Origin: Aquimarina sp. BL5 | Lineage (GTDB): Bacteria > Bacteroidota > Bacteroidia > Flavobacteriales > Flavobacteriaceae | DNA: 64,000 bases | NCBI RefSeq assembly: GCF_003443675.1 | Contig: NZ_CP031963.1 | Coordinates: forward strand, 5,492,501-5,556,500 | Direction of reading: 5' to 3' | In this document: positions 1 to 8,876 of the stretch, piece after piece | Layout: every line of letters starts with the position of its first letter | How positions within the stretch are numbered: position 1 is the stretch's first letter | The notes under the pieces: model-generated | Databases searched by the model: none | The model's input: only the letters and a program-made list of their open reading frames with translations | What the model was told of the DNA's origin: nothing | Position numbers and translations under genes: made by a program

Positions 1-43
1 TTCATTTTGTTGTGTTTTATGTTAATTACTTTTACTAATATTT

Positions 44-472
44 CTATGCCACTTCTCCGTATGCGGCAGTTTTCATAACAGATGCCATAACACCATAAGT
101 GTCAGCCCAAGCTGTTTCTACTTCTGGTGTGAAATCTTCTCCAAGTCCAGTTTCCAAAGTACTTAGTAATGCAGCGCCTACTGTATCATAATGCGAAGAT
201 TCCACTTTGTAATCGACATGTCTTTTTCCTAAATCTTGTAATATTGGTATAAGTCTATCTATATTGCTTAGTCCAGCTACTGCAGAAGAAAGCATAGTCA
301 TTAATTTGTTTCCTTGTCCTTTCATAGCTTCTGCATCGTTAGCTGGGAATATCTTTTTTAACTCAGGATCTAATTCGAAAAGTTTATCGTAAAAAATTCC
401 TGCGGCAGCTTCCGCAATGGGTGCAACTTTACTAAAAGATGTTTGTACCAATTCAATTGTGCGTTTTTCCAT
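44..472 (-). CDS. Single-domain bacterial globin
   Basis: This 142-aa protein has the length and layout of single-domain flavohaemoglobin-like globins such as Vitreoscilla haemoglobin. Members bind O2 and NO through haem and are tied to NO detoxification or oxygen supply in the cytoplasm. The proximal (F8) histidine is His85 in GKRHVDYKV, followed by the typical HYDTVGAALL stretch, and Gln53 in KGQGNKLM fits the distal E7 position. No FAD or NAD domain follows, so electrons must come from another reductase. The gene is divergent from the nitrate reductase and shares its palindromic operator, so co-regulation with nitrate use is likely (inference). Globin assignment is firm; the exact ligand is not visible. 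Confidence 0.93.
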   Translation of the reverse strand: MEKRTIELVQTSFSKVAPIAEAAAGIFYDKLFELDPELKKIFPANDAEAMKGQGNKLMTMLSSAVAGLSNIDRLIPILQDLGKRHVDYKVESSHYDTVGAALLSTLETGLGEDFTPEVETAWADTYGVMASVMKTAAYGEVA

Positions 473-499
473 AATTACGTTTTTTTAAAGTGAAACAAT

Positions 500-534
500 A
501 AAAATTAAGTATAACTACTTAATTTTGTTTCAAA
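500..534 (-). promoter_or_regulatory. Globin promoter with palindromic operator
   Basis: On the minus strand, TTTG (531-534) and TAATTTTT (500-507) resemble the Bacteroidota -33/-7 elements with a 23-nt spacer. Between and overlapping them lies the perfect palindrome TTAAGTATAACTACTTAA (505-522), 32 nt before the globin start codon. The same palindrome occurs at the nitrate reductase promoter. The promoter elements are inferred; the palindrome is seen directly. Confidence 0.6.
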
Positions 535-994
535 TATATTCGAATGACTAGTAAAACACAAATATCAAATATTTAATAAAAACGTTTTTATGTCTATTTT
601 TTATTCATAAAAAGCTTATATTCTATATATAATTGATTTATTTAACTTTTTATTTGAAAATAAATTAATTTTAAATTATTGATATTACATGACTCTTAAA
701 AATACGTATTTGAACTTAATTTACACGTTTTGTGATAATCGTTTTATTCTGTTCTTTTTTTGCAAAAATGACAATTATATGCAGTATATAGACCTAGTGG
801 AATGCATGTGGCTAAACCTAGATGAAAGATTGTATTCACTCGTTTTTAGATATAGTACAGTACTTTGAGTTCGTTTGAATTTTAAATATTAGAGAATCAG
901 TATGCCTCTTTTTTTTGAAAAATGTTTTTTTGATATATTCTTTTATGGATTTCATAAATCACAACACTATTTGAAGTCTTCTCATATAATTTGG
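535..994. other. AT-rich intergenic region, no gene seen
   Basis: This is the middle of the 583-nt divergent spacer between the globin and nitrate reductase genes. It is very AT-rich. I see no convincing gene, RNA gene or repeat apart from the promoter palindromes at both edges. One 59-codon reading frame (689-868) was considered and rejected. Confidence 0.6.
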
Positions 995-1024
995 TTTGGT
1001 TTTAAGTAATAATACTTAATTTTG
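995..1024 (+). promoter_or_regulatory. Nitrate reductase promoter with palindromic operator
   Basis: TTTG (995-998) and TAATTTTG (1017-1024) fit the Bacteroidota TTTG/TAnnTTTG promoter with an 18-nt spacer. The palindrome TTAAGTAATAATACTTAA (1002-1019) fills the spacer and overlaps the -7 box, 36 nt before the start codon. Both 7-bp half-sites are identical to those at the globin promoter. A site overlapping the -7 element usually means repression (inference). The regulator is not identified. Confidence 0.65.
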
Positions 1025-1055
1025 TGATTGTGTTTAATCGTAACAAAACTCTTTT

Positions 1056-4000
1056 ATGGCATTTAAATCTTATAAGACTACCTGTTCGTATTGTGGTGTT
1101 GGTTGTGGAATAATAGCTAAAAAAGATGCTAAGGGGGTGATTACTGTAGAGGGAGATCCCGATCATCCTGTGAACAAAGGAATGTTATGTTCTAAAGGAA
1201 TGAACTTACATCATGTTGTTCAAGACAAGAGTGATCGGATTTTGTATCCAGAGATGCGATGGAGTAAAGGACATGAGCGTCAGCGAGTATCTTGGGATCA
1301 GGCTTTTGATCGTGCAACAGCAGTTTTTAATACTATTATTGATAAATATGGTCCTGATAGTGTAGGATTTTATGTTTCAGGACAATGTCTTACCGAAGAA
1401 TATTACCTGGTAAACAAACTGACTAAAGGATTTATTGGGACTAATAACGTAGATACTAATTCTAGATTATGTATGAGTTCTGCAGTTGTGGGATACAAAC
1501 AGGCGTTAGGGGAAGACAGTGTTCCCATTGCATATGAAGATATAGAATTAGCTGATTGTTTTATGATTGCCGGAGCTAATCCTGCATGGTGCCACCCAAT
1601 TTTATTCAGAAGAATTGAAGCGCATAAAGAACAAAATCCGGATACCAAAATTATTGTAGTTGATCCAAGAAAAACGCAATCTTGCGATATTGCGGATTTA
1701 CATTTACAAATCATACCTGGTACAGACGTTGTATTATATAATGCCATTGCTAAACGATTAATCGATCGAAGAAAAATCGATAAAAATTTTATAGCAAACC
1801 ATACAGATAATTACGAATTGTTAAAAGAATCTTTGCAATCCACTTCATTAACGGATGCTGCAAAAATATGCGGGATTACTGTCGCTGATATTAAGAAAGC
1901 AGCTTCCTTTATAAGCAATGCTAAAGGGTTTATAACGCTTTGGGCAATGGGATTAAACCAGAGTTCCATAGGAGTAAATAAAAATAATGCGCTTTTAAAT
2001 CTATCCCTACTCACGGGGCATATCGGAAAACCTGGATCAGGTCCCTTTTCATTAACAGGTCAGCCTAATGCAATGGGCGGTAGAGAAGTAGGAGGAATGG
2101 CTAACCTGCTGGCAGCCCACAAGGATTTAGGTAATAAAGAACATCGAACAGAAGTTGCTAATTTTTGGGGAGGAAAAGAAATTTCAGAGAAACCGGGATT
2201 TACAGCTACAGAGATGTTTGATGCATTAGAAAGTGGAAAGCTAAAAGCTGTATGGATTATTTGTACAAACCCGTTAGTAAGTCTTCCTAATGCCAATAAG
2301 GTAGAAAAAGCTTTACAAAATGCCAAGTTTGTTGTTGTTCAAGATATTTCATATCGTTCGGAGACCTTAGAGTATGCTGATTTAGTTTTGCCAGCTGCTG
2401 GTTGGGCAGAAAAAGAAGGAACAATGACCAATAGTGAGAGGCGTATTACATATTTGAATAAGGTAGTTAATCCTCCAGGAGAAGCATTACCAGATTCAGA
2501 GATACTTTGGAAGTTTGCGCAGCGTATGGGATATCGTGGATTTGATTATACATCAGTAGAAGAGGTATACAAAGAACATTGTCGATTGACTAAGGGTACG
2601 AACATTGATATTACTGGTTTAAATTATGATCGACTAAAAAACGAAGGTAGTTTTCAGTGGCCAGTACCAGAAAGTAATCATTCAGGAACTGCACGTTTAT
2701 TTGAAGATAAACGTTTTTATACAGATACAGGTAATGCAAAGTTTGTAGTACCAAGGTTTACTAAACCAACTTCAGAACTATTAACTGAGAAACATCCGTT
2801 GATTTTAACAACAGGTAGAGTTCGTGATCAATGGCATACCAGAACCAAAACAGGGAAGGTAAATAGATTATTAACCCATATTCCACATCCTTTTCTAGAA
2901 ATGAACCAAGTAGATGCTTTTCTGAGAAAGATAAAAGATGGCGATATAGCCGTAATCGAGAGTAAACGAGGAAAAGTACAGGTCAAGGTTAAGGTTAGTG
3001 ATGCTATTGGCAAAGGAGTTGTGTTTTTACCAATGCATTGGGGTAAAGTCTTAGGGAATGATTACGGAAGAGCTAATAATCTAACAACCAGTATTGTTGA
3101 TCCTATTTCCAAAGAACCTGACTTTAAGTTCTCTGCTGTACAGGTTTCAAAATTTGTAAAAGAAAAACAGAAGATTTGTATCATTGGCGCGGGTACCGCC
3201 GCTTATCGTTTTATACAAACGTATAGAGAACATAATATGGAAGATGAGATTACTGTTTTTTCTAAAGAACCATATCCTTTTTATAATCGTGTTTTACTAC
3301 CAGAATACGTAAGCGAAGAACTTACTTGGGAGCAATTGCAAAAGATGCGAGAAGGAAGTATGGAATCTCTTAAGGTAACTTTATCTACAAGCAATCCAAT
3401 TGAGGAAATTAACCGAGAGGAAAAATACCTTATTGATAGCAAAGGAGAAAAACATCAGTACGATGTAGTGCTAATGGCGACAGGTAGTAGGGCTTTTGTC
3501 CCAAAAGAAGTACCTATTCATTTACCGGGAAGGTTTACTATGAGGGATCGTGGTGATGCAGATAAACTAAAGAAATATCTCGATGATACAGGTTTGCCAG
3601 AAAATAAACAACATGTAACTATTGTAGGAGGTGGACTATTAGGTCTGGAACTAGCAGCAGCACTGCGTAAAAAGGAAGTGAACATCACTATTATTCAACG
3701 AGGAAATCGATTGATGGAGCGTCAGCTGGATATTGTAGCTAGTCGTTTGTTGGCAGAAGATGTGCGCGAAAAAGGAATACAGATTCATTTTGACAATGAG
3801 GTGGATACGGTATTTAATCAGGATTCTGGGTCATTATTAGTAAACCTGAAATCAGGAAAATCATTTACTTGTAATGCTGTAGTTTATTCTATTGGTACCA
3901 TCCCAAATATTGATTTGGCAAAAGCAGAAGGTGTTACTTGTCGTCGTGGAATTGTAGTAAATCAATATTTGCAATCTAGTGATCCAGATATTTTTGCGGT

Positions 4001-4574
4001 AGGTGAGATTGCCGAATTCGAAGGTAATTTATTCGGAATTACAGCTGCTGCAGAACAGCAAGCAGATGTGGTAGCAAAGTATCTTTTAGGAGATTTTAGT
4101 GCAATTTATAAAGGATCTGTATTTATGAATATTCTGAAGTTTGAAGATCTGGATCTTTGTAGTATTGGTAATATTGATATGCCAAAAGATGATCCTACTT
4201 ATGAAGAAGTTATTTTTATGGATGTAGGTAAACGATTTTACAAGAGATGTATTGTTAAAAATGATTGGCTGGTAGGTGCAATTTTGATGGGTGATAAGAG
4301 TGAGTTCGCTGATTTTAAAAGACTAATCGAAGAGAAAATAGAATTATCAGAAAAAAGAGAAGAATTACTTAGATCGTCACAACCAGACGAACCTGTACTT
4401 GGTAAACTGATTTGTTCTTGTAGTCAAGTGGGTGAAGGTAATCTAGAAGAAGCGATAAAATCTGGCTGTGAAGACTTCTCAGAACTATGTATTAAAACAG
4501 GAGCAGGATTAGGTTGTGGTAGTTGTAAACCCGAAGTAAAAGAAGTATTGAATAATGTAATGCAATTAGCTTAG
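1056..4574 (+). CDS. nasC: Assimilatory nitrate reductase fused to FAD/NAD(P)H and BFD [2Fe-2S] modules
   Basis: This 1172-aa protein should reduce nitrate to nitrite at a molybdopterin-guanine-dinucleotide centre. The N-terminal [4Fe-4S] ligands are Cys10, Cys13, Cys17 and Cys45, and Cys139 in SRLCMSS is the expected Mo ligand, as in NasA/NarB-type enzymes. The molybdopterin region runs to about residue 690. From about residue 705 there is a NirB/NasB-like flavoprotein with FAD motif IIGAGTAAYRF and NAD(P)H motif IVGGGLLGLELA near 853. The C-terminus (about 1115-1165) is a BFD-like [2Fe-2S] domain with CSC and CGSC pairs. The reductase and its electron-transfer partner, separate in Bacillus (NasC/NasB), are therefore one polypeptide. 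No signal peptide is present, so it acts in the cytoplasm. The next gene starts 2 nt after the stop. Nitrate reductase is by far the best call. Confidence 0.92.
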   Translation: MAFKSYKTTCSYCGVGCGIIAKKDAKGVITVEGDPDHPVNKGMLCSKGMNLHHVVQDKSDRILYPEMRWSKGHERQRVSWDQAFDRATAVFNTIIDKYGPDSVGFYVSGQCLTEEYYLVNKLTKGFIGTNNVDTNSRLCMSSAVVGYKQALGEDSVPIAYEDIELADCFMIAGANPAWCHPILFRRIEAHKEQNPDTKIIVVDPRKTQSCDIADLHLQIIPGTDVVLYNAIAKRLIDRRKIDKNFIANHTDNYELLKESLQSTSLTDAAKICGITVADIKKAASFISNAKGFITLWAMGLNQSSIGVNKNNALLNLSLLTGHIGKPGSGPFSLTGQPNAMGGREVGGMANLLAAHKDLGNKEHRTEVANFWGGKEISEKPGFTATEMFDALESGKLKAVWIICTNPLVSLPNANKVEKALQNAKFVVVQDISYRSETLEYADLVLPAAGWAEKEGTMTNSERRITYLNKVVNPPGEALPDSEILWKFAQRMGYRGFDYTSVEEVYKEHCRLTKGTNIDITGLNYDRLKNEGSFQWPVPESNHSGTARLFEDKRFYTDTGNAKFVVPRFTKPTSELLTEKHPLILTTGRVRDQWHTRTKTGKVNRLLTHIPHPFLEMNQVDAFLRKIKDGDIAVIESKRGKVQVKVKVSDAIGKGVVFLPMHWGKVLGNDYGRANNLTTSIVDPISKEPDFKFSAVQVSKFVKEKQKICIIGAGTAAYRFIQTYREHNMEDEITVFSKEPYPFYNRVLLPEYVSEELTWEQLQKMREGSMESLKVTLSTSNPIEEINREEKYLIDSKGEKHQYDVVLMATGSRAFVPKEVPIHLPGRFTMRDRGDADKLKKYLDDTGLPENKQHVTIVGGGLLGLELAAALRKKEVNITIIQRGNRLMERQLDIVASRLLAEDVREKGIQIHFDNEVDTVFNQDSGSLLVNLKSGKSFTCNAVVYSIGTIPNIDLAKAEGVTCRRGIVVNQYLQSSDPDIFAVGEIAEFEGNLFGITAAAEQQADVVAKYLLGDFSAIYKGSVFMNILKFEDLDLCSIGNIDMPKDDPTYEEVIFMDVGKRFYKRCIVKNDWLVGAILMGDKSEFADFKRLIEEKIELSEKREELLRSSQPDEPVLGKLICSCSQVGEGNLEEAIKSGCEDFSELCIKTGAGLGCGSCKPEVKEVLNNVMQLA

Positions 4575-4576
4575 GT

Positions 4577-6013
4577 ATGGAAGAATTTATGCATAGAATA
4601 AATATAAAAGGTGGAATTTTATCACCTAGCGAATTGCAACGAATTATAATGTATGCCGAGGACCTAGGATTAGAAACTTTTCATTTTGGATCAAGACAGG
4701 ACATTATATTTCCTTCTAAAGATTCCAAAGGAAATGTAGTCTCCGAACATCAATTATTCAATACTGATTTTTTCGCTCCAGAAACAGAACAGAATATAAG
4801 CTGTTCTTACGTTTCTATAGATATTTTTAACTCTACCGTTTGGTTACGAGGGACAACATATTTATATATTTTAGAGCAGTTTAGGTATAAGCCAAAACTA
4901 AAAATTAATATCTCTGACCCACAACAACAAATGGTATCTTTATTCTCAGGAGATCTTAATTTTATTGCATCTACAAACGAAGATTATTGGTATTTATTCC
5001 TAAAATTACCAGGATGGGAAGAAGTGTTTTATCCAGTCTTGATATTTACCTGGGATATCGCAAAAGTAGCTCAGGAAATCGAAAAAATATATCAAAAAGT
5101 GAATAATGTTGATGAACTTTTTCAGTTTCTCAACGAAAGTATTGACACTAATAATCGTGTAATAGAAAAAGCGCTAAATGTTAGTTTTAAACCGTTTCCT
5201 TACTATGAAGGAATGAATAAAATGGGAATCAATCAGTATTGGTTAGGATTGTATTGGAGAAATAATAAATATGATCTAAAATTCCTTAAAGCACTTTGTG
5301 AATTTTGTATCGAATATCGAATAGGTAAAATATGTTTGACTCCTTGGAAATCATTTGTTATAAAGGGAATTCCGAAGGAATGTAAATTGCCTCTAGAAAA
5401 ACTTTTGGGTCAATTTGGGATTAATGTTCGTCATTCTGCGTTAGAGTTAAATTGGCATTTACCAGTGGCTAGTCAGAAAGCTTTAGACTTAAAAAAATTC
5501 TTGGTCATGAATTTTGACCAAAATGATATAAGTACCTACGGTATGACTTTTACCATAAGTATTCGACGTAATCAAAAAAGATATTTCACATCTGTTGTTA
5601 TTGAAGAAAACAAAGCACCTGAGGCAATAAAAGATTTTGTCATCAGGCCTACCTATAATGTTTTATACGCCAAGAAATTTGATCCTAATACACGAAATTA
5701 TATTGTGTATGCTCAGGATATAGACCAAATGGATCTACCTGCAATATTATTAGAATTAACAAAAGCTTATTTTCAGAATTTGGGAGAAGGAGATGAAGAA
5801 AGTTTTGCAGGGATTTCGGTTAAAAATGAGAAAACGGAGATCGAAGTATTTCAATGTAAAAATTGCCAAACGATATATGATCCATCTATAGGTGATCTGG
5901 TATCAAATATTTTAGCAGGGACAGAGTTTGAAGATTTACCAGAAACTTATCAATGTGCATTATGTGAGTCTTCTAAAGATAGTTTTGAGAAAATGACCTT
6001 AGAGATAGTTTAA
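4577..6013 (+). CDS. Rubredoxin fused to a siroheme-reductase-like fold without visible cluster ligands
   Basis: The C-terminal ~55 residues are a rubredoxin, with CKNC and CALC knuckles around an acidic loop containing GTEFEDLPETYQC. The N-terminal ~400 residues look like the two ferredoxin-like halves of nitrite/sulfite reductases: SELQRIIMYAEDLGLETFHF and GSRQDIIF early on, and CLTPWKSF in the second half. The Cys-X5-Cys and Cys-X3-Cys sets that hold siroheme and [4Fe-4S] in active enzymes are not seen; the matching stretch reads ALELNWHLPVAS. The protein is therefore unlikely to reduce nitrite itself. With only 2 nt between genes it is co-expressed with the nitrate reductase, so an electron-carrier or partner role is likely (inference). 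Rubredoxin is certain; the relation of the N-terminus rests on motif resemblance. Confidence 0.75.
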   Translation: MEEFMHRINIKGGILSPSELQRIIMYAEDLGLETFHFGSRQDIIFPSKDSKGNVVSEHQLFNTDFFAPETEQNISCSYVSIDIFNSTVWLRGTTYLYILEQFRYKPKLKINISDPQQQMVSLFSGDLNFIASTNEDYWYLFLKLPGWEEVFYPVLIFTWDIAKVAQEIEKIYQKVNNVDELFQFLNESIDTNNRVIEKALNVSFKPFPYYEGMNKMGINQYWLGLYWRNNKYDLKFLKALCEFCIEYRIGKICLTPWKSFVIKGIPKECKLPLEKLLGQFGINVRHSALELNWHLPVASQKALDLKKFLVMNFDQNDISTYGMTFTISIRRNQKRYFTSVVIEENKAPEAIKDFVIRPTYNVLYAKKFDPNTRNYIVYAQDIDQMDLPAILLELTKAYFQNLGEGDEESFAGISVKNEKTEIEVFQCKNCQTIYDPSIGDLVSNILAGTEFEDLPETYQCALCESSKDSFEKMTLEIV

Positions 6014-6036
6014 GTACTATTGTTCTTTATAACCTG

Positions 6037-6555
6037 TTATTTATTATGAAAATCTCGATTAGGAGCTACAACATCTTCTTGAACATATAAATCAACGATA
6101 GTACGAACCTGACCAGAAAACTGAGCATGTCTGTAGCGTAATTGTAGGCTGTCTTTACTTAGATACGTAATCTGAAAAGACTTATAATTCTTTTCTATAT
6201 TCATCATTTTAGGTAGTTGATCACTTTTTAATTTGATGAAGTAATGCCCTTTTTTACTTTGTGTGATTTCCCAATTGGCAATAAGAGATGGACCACAATC
6301 GTGTTGTTCACCATTATTATCTTTCATAGTCATATCGGGATTATACGTAGTTCTGTAGGATAAAAAACAACCAGCCATATTCATTCTTGTGCCATCATTA
6401 TGTCGTTTTGCTATTTTCCAGGTTTTACCGGATGTTCCTGCAATAAGCTCAATAGCATTTTCAGGAATTTGATAAGGTTCTTTCTTGCTCTTAGAGCAAG
6501 AAGATGTTATAATAATAACTAAAGCTAATAACAAGGTTGGAAAGTGTTTTTTCAT
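6037..6555 (-). CDS. Lipocalin-like lipoprotein
   Basis: This 172-aa protein begins with MKKHFPTLLLALVIIITSSC, a type II signal peptide with the lipobox ending at Cys20, so it is likely anchored to the outer membrane. The mature part has a GKTWKIAKR opening and alternating beta-strand-like segments typical of the lipocalin-like lipoproteins common in Flavobacteriia. Two other cysteines (in AGCFLSY and HDCGPSL) could form a disulfide. It is convergent with the rubredoxin gene, with 23 nt between stop codons. The ligand is unknown. Confidence 0.6.
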   Translation of the reverse strand: MKKHFPTLLLALVIIITSSCSKSKKEPYQIPENAIELIAGTSGKTWKIAKRHNDGTRMNMAGCFLSYRTTYNPDMTMKDNNGEQHDCGPSLIANWEITQSKKGHYFIKLKSDQLPKMMNIEKNYKSFQITYLSKDSLQLRYRHAQFSGQVRTIVDLYVQEDVVAPNRDFHNK

Positions 6556-6773
6556 AATGTAAAATTAATGATTCGTTAGTATCAAAAATTGTTCCCATCT
6601 TAAAGGAAGCTGAAAGATTGTTAAGGTAATGTATTATCTCGCTGTTTTTTTTGGATTGGGCTGACACTACTCAGTATACTATAACTAAAATGATATTTGT
6701 TTGTCATACAAACATTGACATCTTTTAATATTTATCCCTAAGTTCGCAATACATATAAACTTATTACATTGCG

Positions 6774-7247
6774 ATGAAAGCTGCTACGGTAAGAGAATTA
6801 AAACTAGAACTAAACAATTGTTCCCAACAGGAATTGGTAGCATTATGTCTGCGATTATCTAAGTTCAAAAAAGAAAATAAAGAATTACTTACCTACTTGC
6901 TTTATGAAGTATCCAATGAAGATAATTATATAGAAGAAGTGCGAGAAGAAATCACCAAGGAGTTCAGTCTTATTAACACTAGTAGTTATTACTATATCAA
7001 AAAAAGTGTTCGCAAAATTCTACGTGTTAGTAAAAAGTATATCAGGTATTCTGGCAAAAAAGAAACGGAGGTTGAAATATTACTTCATTTCTGCTCAGAA
7101 TTAAAAAATATGCGTCCTTCTATTAGAAATAACAACGTATTGTTAGGGATTTATGAACGTCAAATAGCTAGTATTAAAAAAACCATAATTACTCTGCACG
7201 AAGATCTACAATATGATTACGAGCAAATGTTAGATGCTCTGGGATAG
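6774..7247 (+). CDS. Conserved hypothetical protein, helical
   Basis: I do not recognise a characterised family for this 157-aa protein. It is rich in Leu, Lys and Glu, starts MKAATVRELKLELNN, and is predicted by eye to be almost wholly alpha-helical, with no signal peptide, membrane segment or cysteine motif. It is therefore probably a cytoplasmic helical bundle. Its stop codon lies 3 nt from the stop of the convergent S41 peptidase gene, so the two transcripts should overlap at their 3' ends. It is probably a real gene because of its length, its amino-acid makeup and the tight fit with its neighbour. Confidence 0.55.
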   Translation: MKAATVRELKLELNNCSQQELVALCLRLSKFKKENKELLTYLLYEVSNEDNYIEEVREEITKEFSLINTSSYYYIKKSVRKILRVSKKYIRYSGKKETEVEILLHFCSELKNMRPSIRNNNVLLGIYERQIASIKKTIITLHEDLQYDYEQMLDALG

Positions 7248-7250
7248 TTT

Positions 7251-8702
7251 CTACCCTTTAATCAATTTCAGAATATAATCCAGCTGACTATCTTTTCCTA
7301 GCATCAGATCTTCTACAGAAAGCTGTACTGTGCGATCTGGAATAACACCAGAGCCTTTGGGAACGGTTTTGTCTTTTACATAATGTGTTATTTTTTCCAT
7401 AGACATTACCATAATAATCTTAGTGCTAGGTAACTCATAATACACCGGAAATTGGCCTGTATGAAAATAATAACCGCCTCCAGTTTCTTCTCCTACCAAA
7501 AGAATGTCTGGATCGTTTTTAGCCAATAGTGCTAAAGCAGAACCTGCAGAAAAAGTAGCACCGCCAGCTAATACATATACTTTACCTTGAAATCTATCTC
7601 TATTAGGAACCATCATGGTTTCTAAATCATCAAAATCCAGTTTCCATCCATCATATTTGGGATGATCATAGAACTTATCTTTTAGAAACTCTTTCTCGCC
7701 GTATGTTCTGGTTACATATTTTCGTTCTGGAACTTCTAGTGAAGAAACAAAAGCACTGGTTCTTTGTCTATACAATTTGTTCGTAATAAAAGAAAAAAGA
7801 TGTACCGAATTAGGTCTGAAACCACCATCATTGTTTCGTATGTCAATAATGAGATGCTTCATTTTCTTTTTATTGATTTCCTTAAAGAGTTTAATCAAAC
7901 GAGATTTAAATGCTCTTATATCTACTCCAAAAGAGTTAACAACCAAAACCGCAGTTTTAAGATCTTTTTTATAGTATACAAAAGGCTCTTTCGTATTTAT
8001 ATGTTTTGAAAAAAAGGCTACTTTGTCTTTTTCCTGATGATATTTAGAAAAATAAGAGTTTCGGTTGATATTTCGGTGTTTTGCATTCACAAAAGATTCT
8101 GCTGCCAGTGTCATTGTTTTCTCCGTACCATCTGGTTCGATATAATCAATGGTGTATTCTTTTTGCAGACCATACTCATATGTATAAAATAAACCAAATT
8201 TTAGTTCGATATCTCTGTATTTTCTGGTAAGATTATAGCCATCAGTAGGAGTATATTTTTTTAGAGCTTCCAGAATTTGTGCTGTTGGTTTGTCTTGTAT
8301 TCTGATGATTTTTGATCCAATAGGTATTCCAAAATCATCAGTATCTATGTAAAATTCTGCCTGAATAATCTTAAGAATTAATGGGAAATAATACTGCGTA
8401 GTATTTAACGTATTAGGTGCAAAAAGCAATAAATGACCATCTTTAATTTGGTCAGTTACCTGTTGCATCTTCTTAAATAGTTCGATATCAGAAATCTCTT
8501 CTGTAAATGATTCTTTGGTAACACTCAAAACAGAATCCAAATCACTTTCACTAATATATTCATAAAGAGAGGGGTGCCCTTTTTTTAAAATGCTTTCAAA
8601 AATTTTAAAATCTTGCTGAGCCTTTTCCAGCGTTAGATTTTTCTGAGCAAATAGCGTAGTGGATATGATGATCGAAAATACAATACACAAAATGCGATTC
8701 AT
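7251..8702 (-). CDS. S41 family (tail-specific-like) serine peptidase, secreted
   Basis: This 483-aa protein begins with a signal peptide (MNRILCIVFSIIISTTLFAQ) ending in the alanine-glutamine junction usual in Flavobacteriia. The C-terminal half carries S41 peptidase signatures: HLIIDIRNNDGG, then GGATFSAGSALALLAK with the likely nucleophile near Ser385, then VGEETGGGYY. A PDZ-like segment is plausible in the middle (GIPIGSKIIRIQDKPT). It should cleave proteins in the periplasm or outside the cell, but the substrate is unknown. It is transcribed alone; an intrinsic terminator upstream (8820-8856) separates it from the preceding minus-strand gene. Confidence 0.82.
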   Translation of the reverse strand: MNRILCIVFSIIISTTLFAQKNLTLEKAQQDFKIFESILKKGHPSLYEYISESDLDSVLSVTKESFTEEISDIELFKKMQQVTDQIKDGHLLLFAPNTLNTTQYYFPLILKIIQAEFYIDTDDFGIPIGSKIIRIQDKPTAQILEALKKYTPTDGYNLTRKYRDIELKFGLFYTYEYGLQKEYTIDYIEPDGTEKTMTLAAESFVNAKHRNINRNSYFSKYHQEKDKVAFFSKHINTKEPFVYYKKDLKTAVLVVNSFGVDIRAFKSRLIKLFKEINKKKMKHLIIDIRNNDGGFRPNSVHLFSFITNKLYRQRTSAFVSSLEVPERKYVTRTYGEKEFLKDKFYDHPKYDGWKLDFDDLETMMVPNRDRFQGKVYVLAGGATFSAGSALALLAKNDPDILLVGEETGGGYYFHTGQFPVYYELPSTKIIMVMSMEKITHYVKDKTVPKGSGVIPDRTVQLSVEDLMLGKDSQLDYILKLIKG

Positions 8703-8819
8703 GTGATAATTATTAATATATAATATATAAAGACTTTTTATAAGAAAAGATGTGACAACCCCCTTGTTTTCTGAGATGTAAATGTAATAAATTAGCGGTA
8801 AGTAGTTATTATTTAAAAC

Positions 8820-8856
8820 AAAAAAACAGGTACTTTTCGTAGTACCTGTTTTTTTG
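8820..8856 (-). terminator. Intrinsic terminator
   Basis: The stem ACAGGTACT / AGTACCTGT is flanked by A-runs on one side and T-runs on the other, so it could work in both directions. It sits just beyond the 3' end of the minus-strand gene at 8877-10184, whose transcript it most likely ends. Confidence 0.8.
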
Positions 8857-8876
8857 AATTTTTATTGAAAATATGA

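Noticed and set aside
44..472. Flavohaemoglobin (Hmp)
   Set aside because: The protein ends after the globin fold; there is no FAD/NAD(P)H reductase domain in or next to it.
689..868. 59-codon plus-strand reading frame in the globin-nitrate reductase spacer
   Set aside because: No recognisable motif, an odd amino-acid mix (many Phe, Tyr, Leu, Asn from AT-rich DNA), and no supporting context. It is most likely chance.
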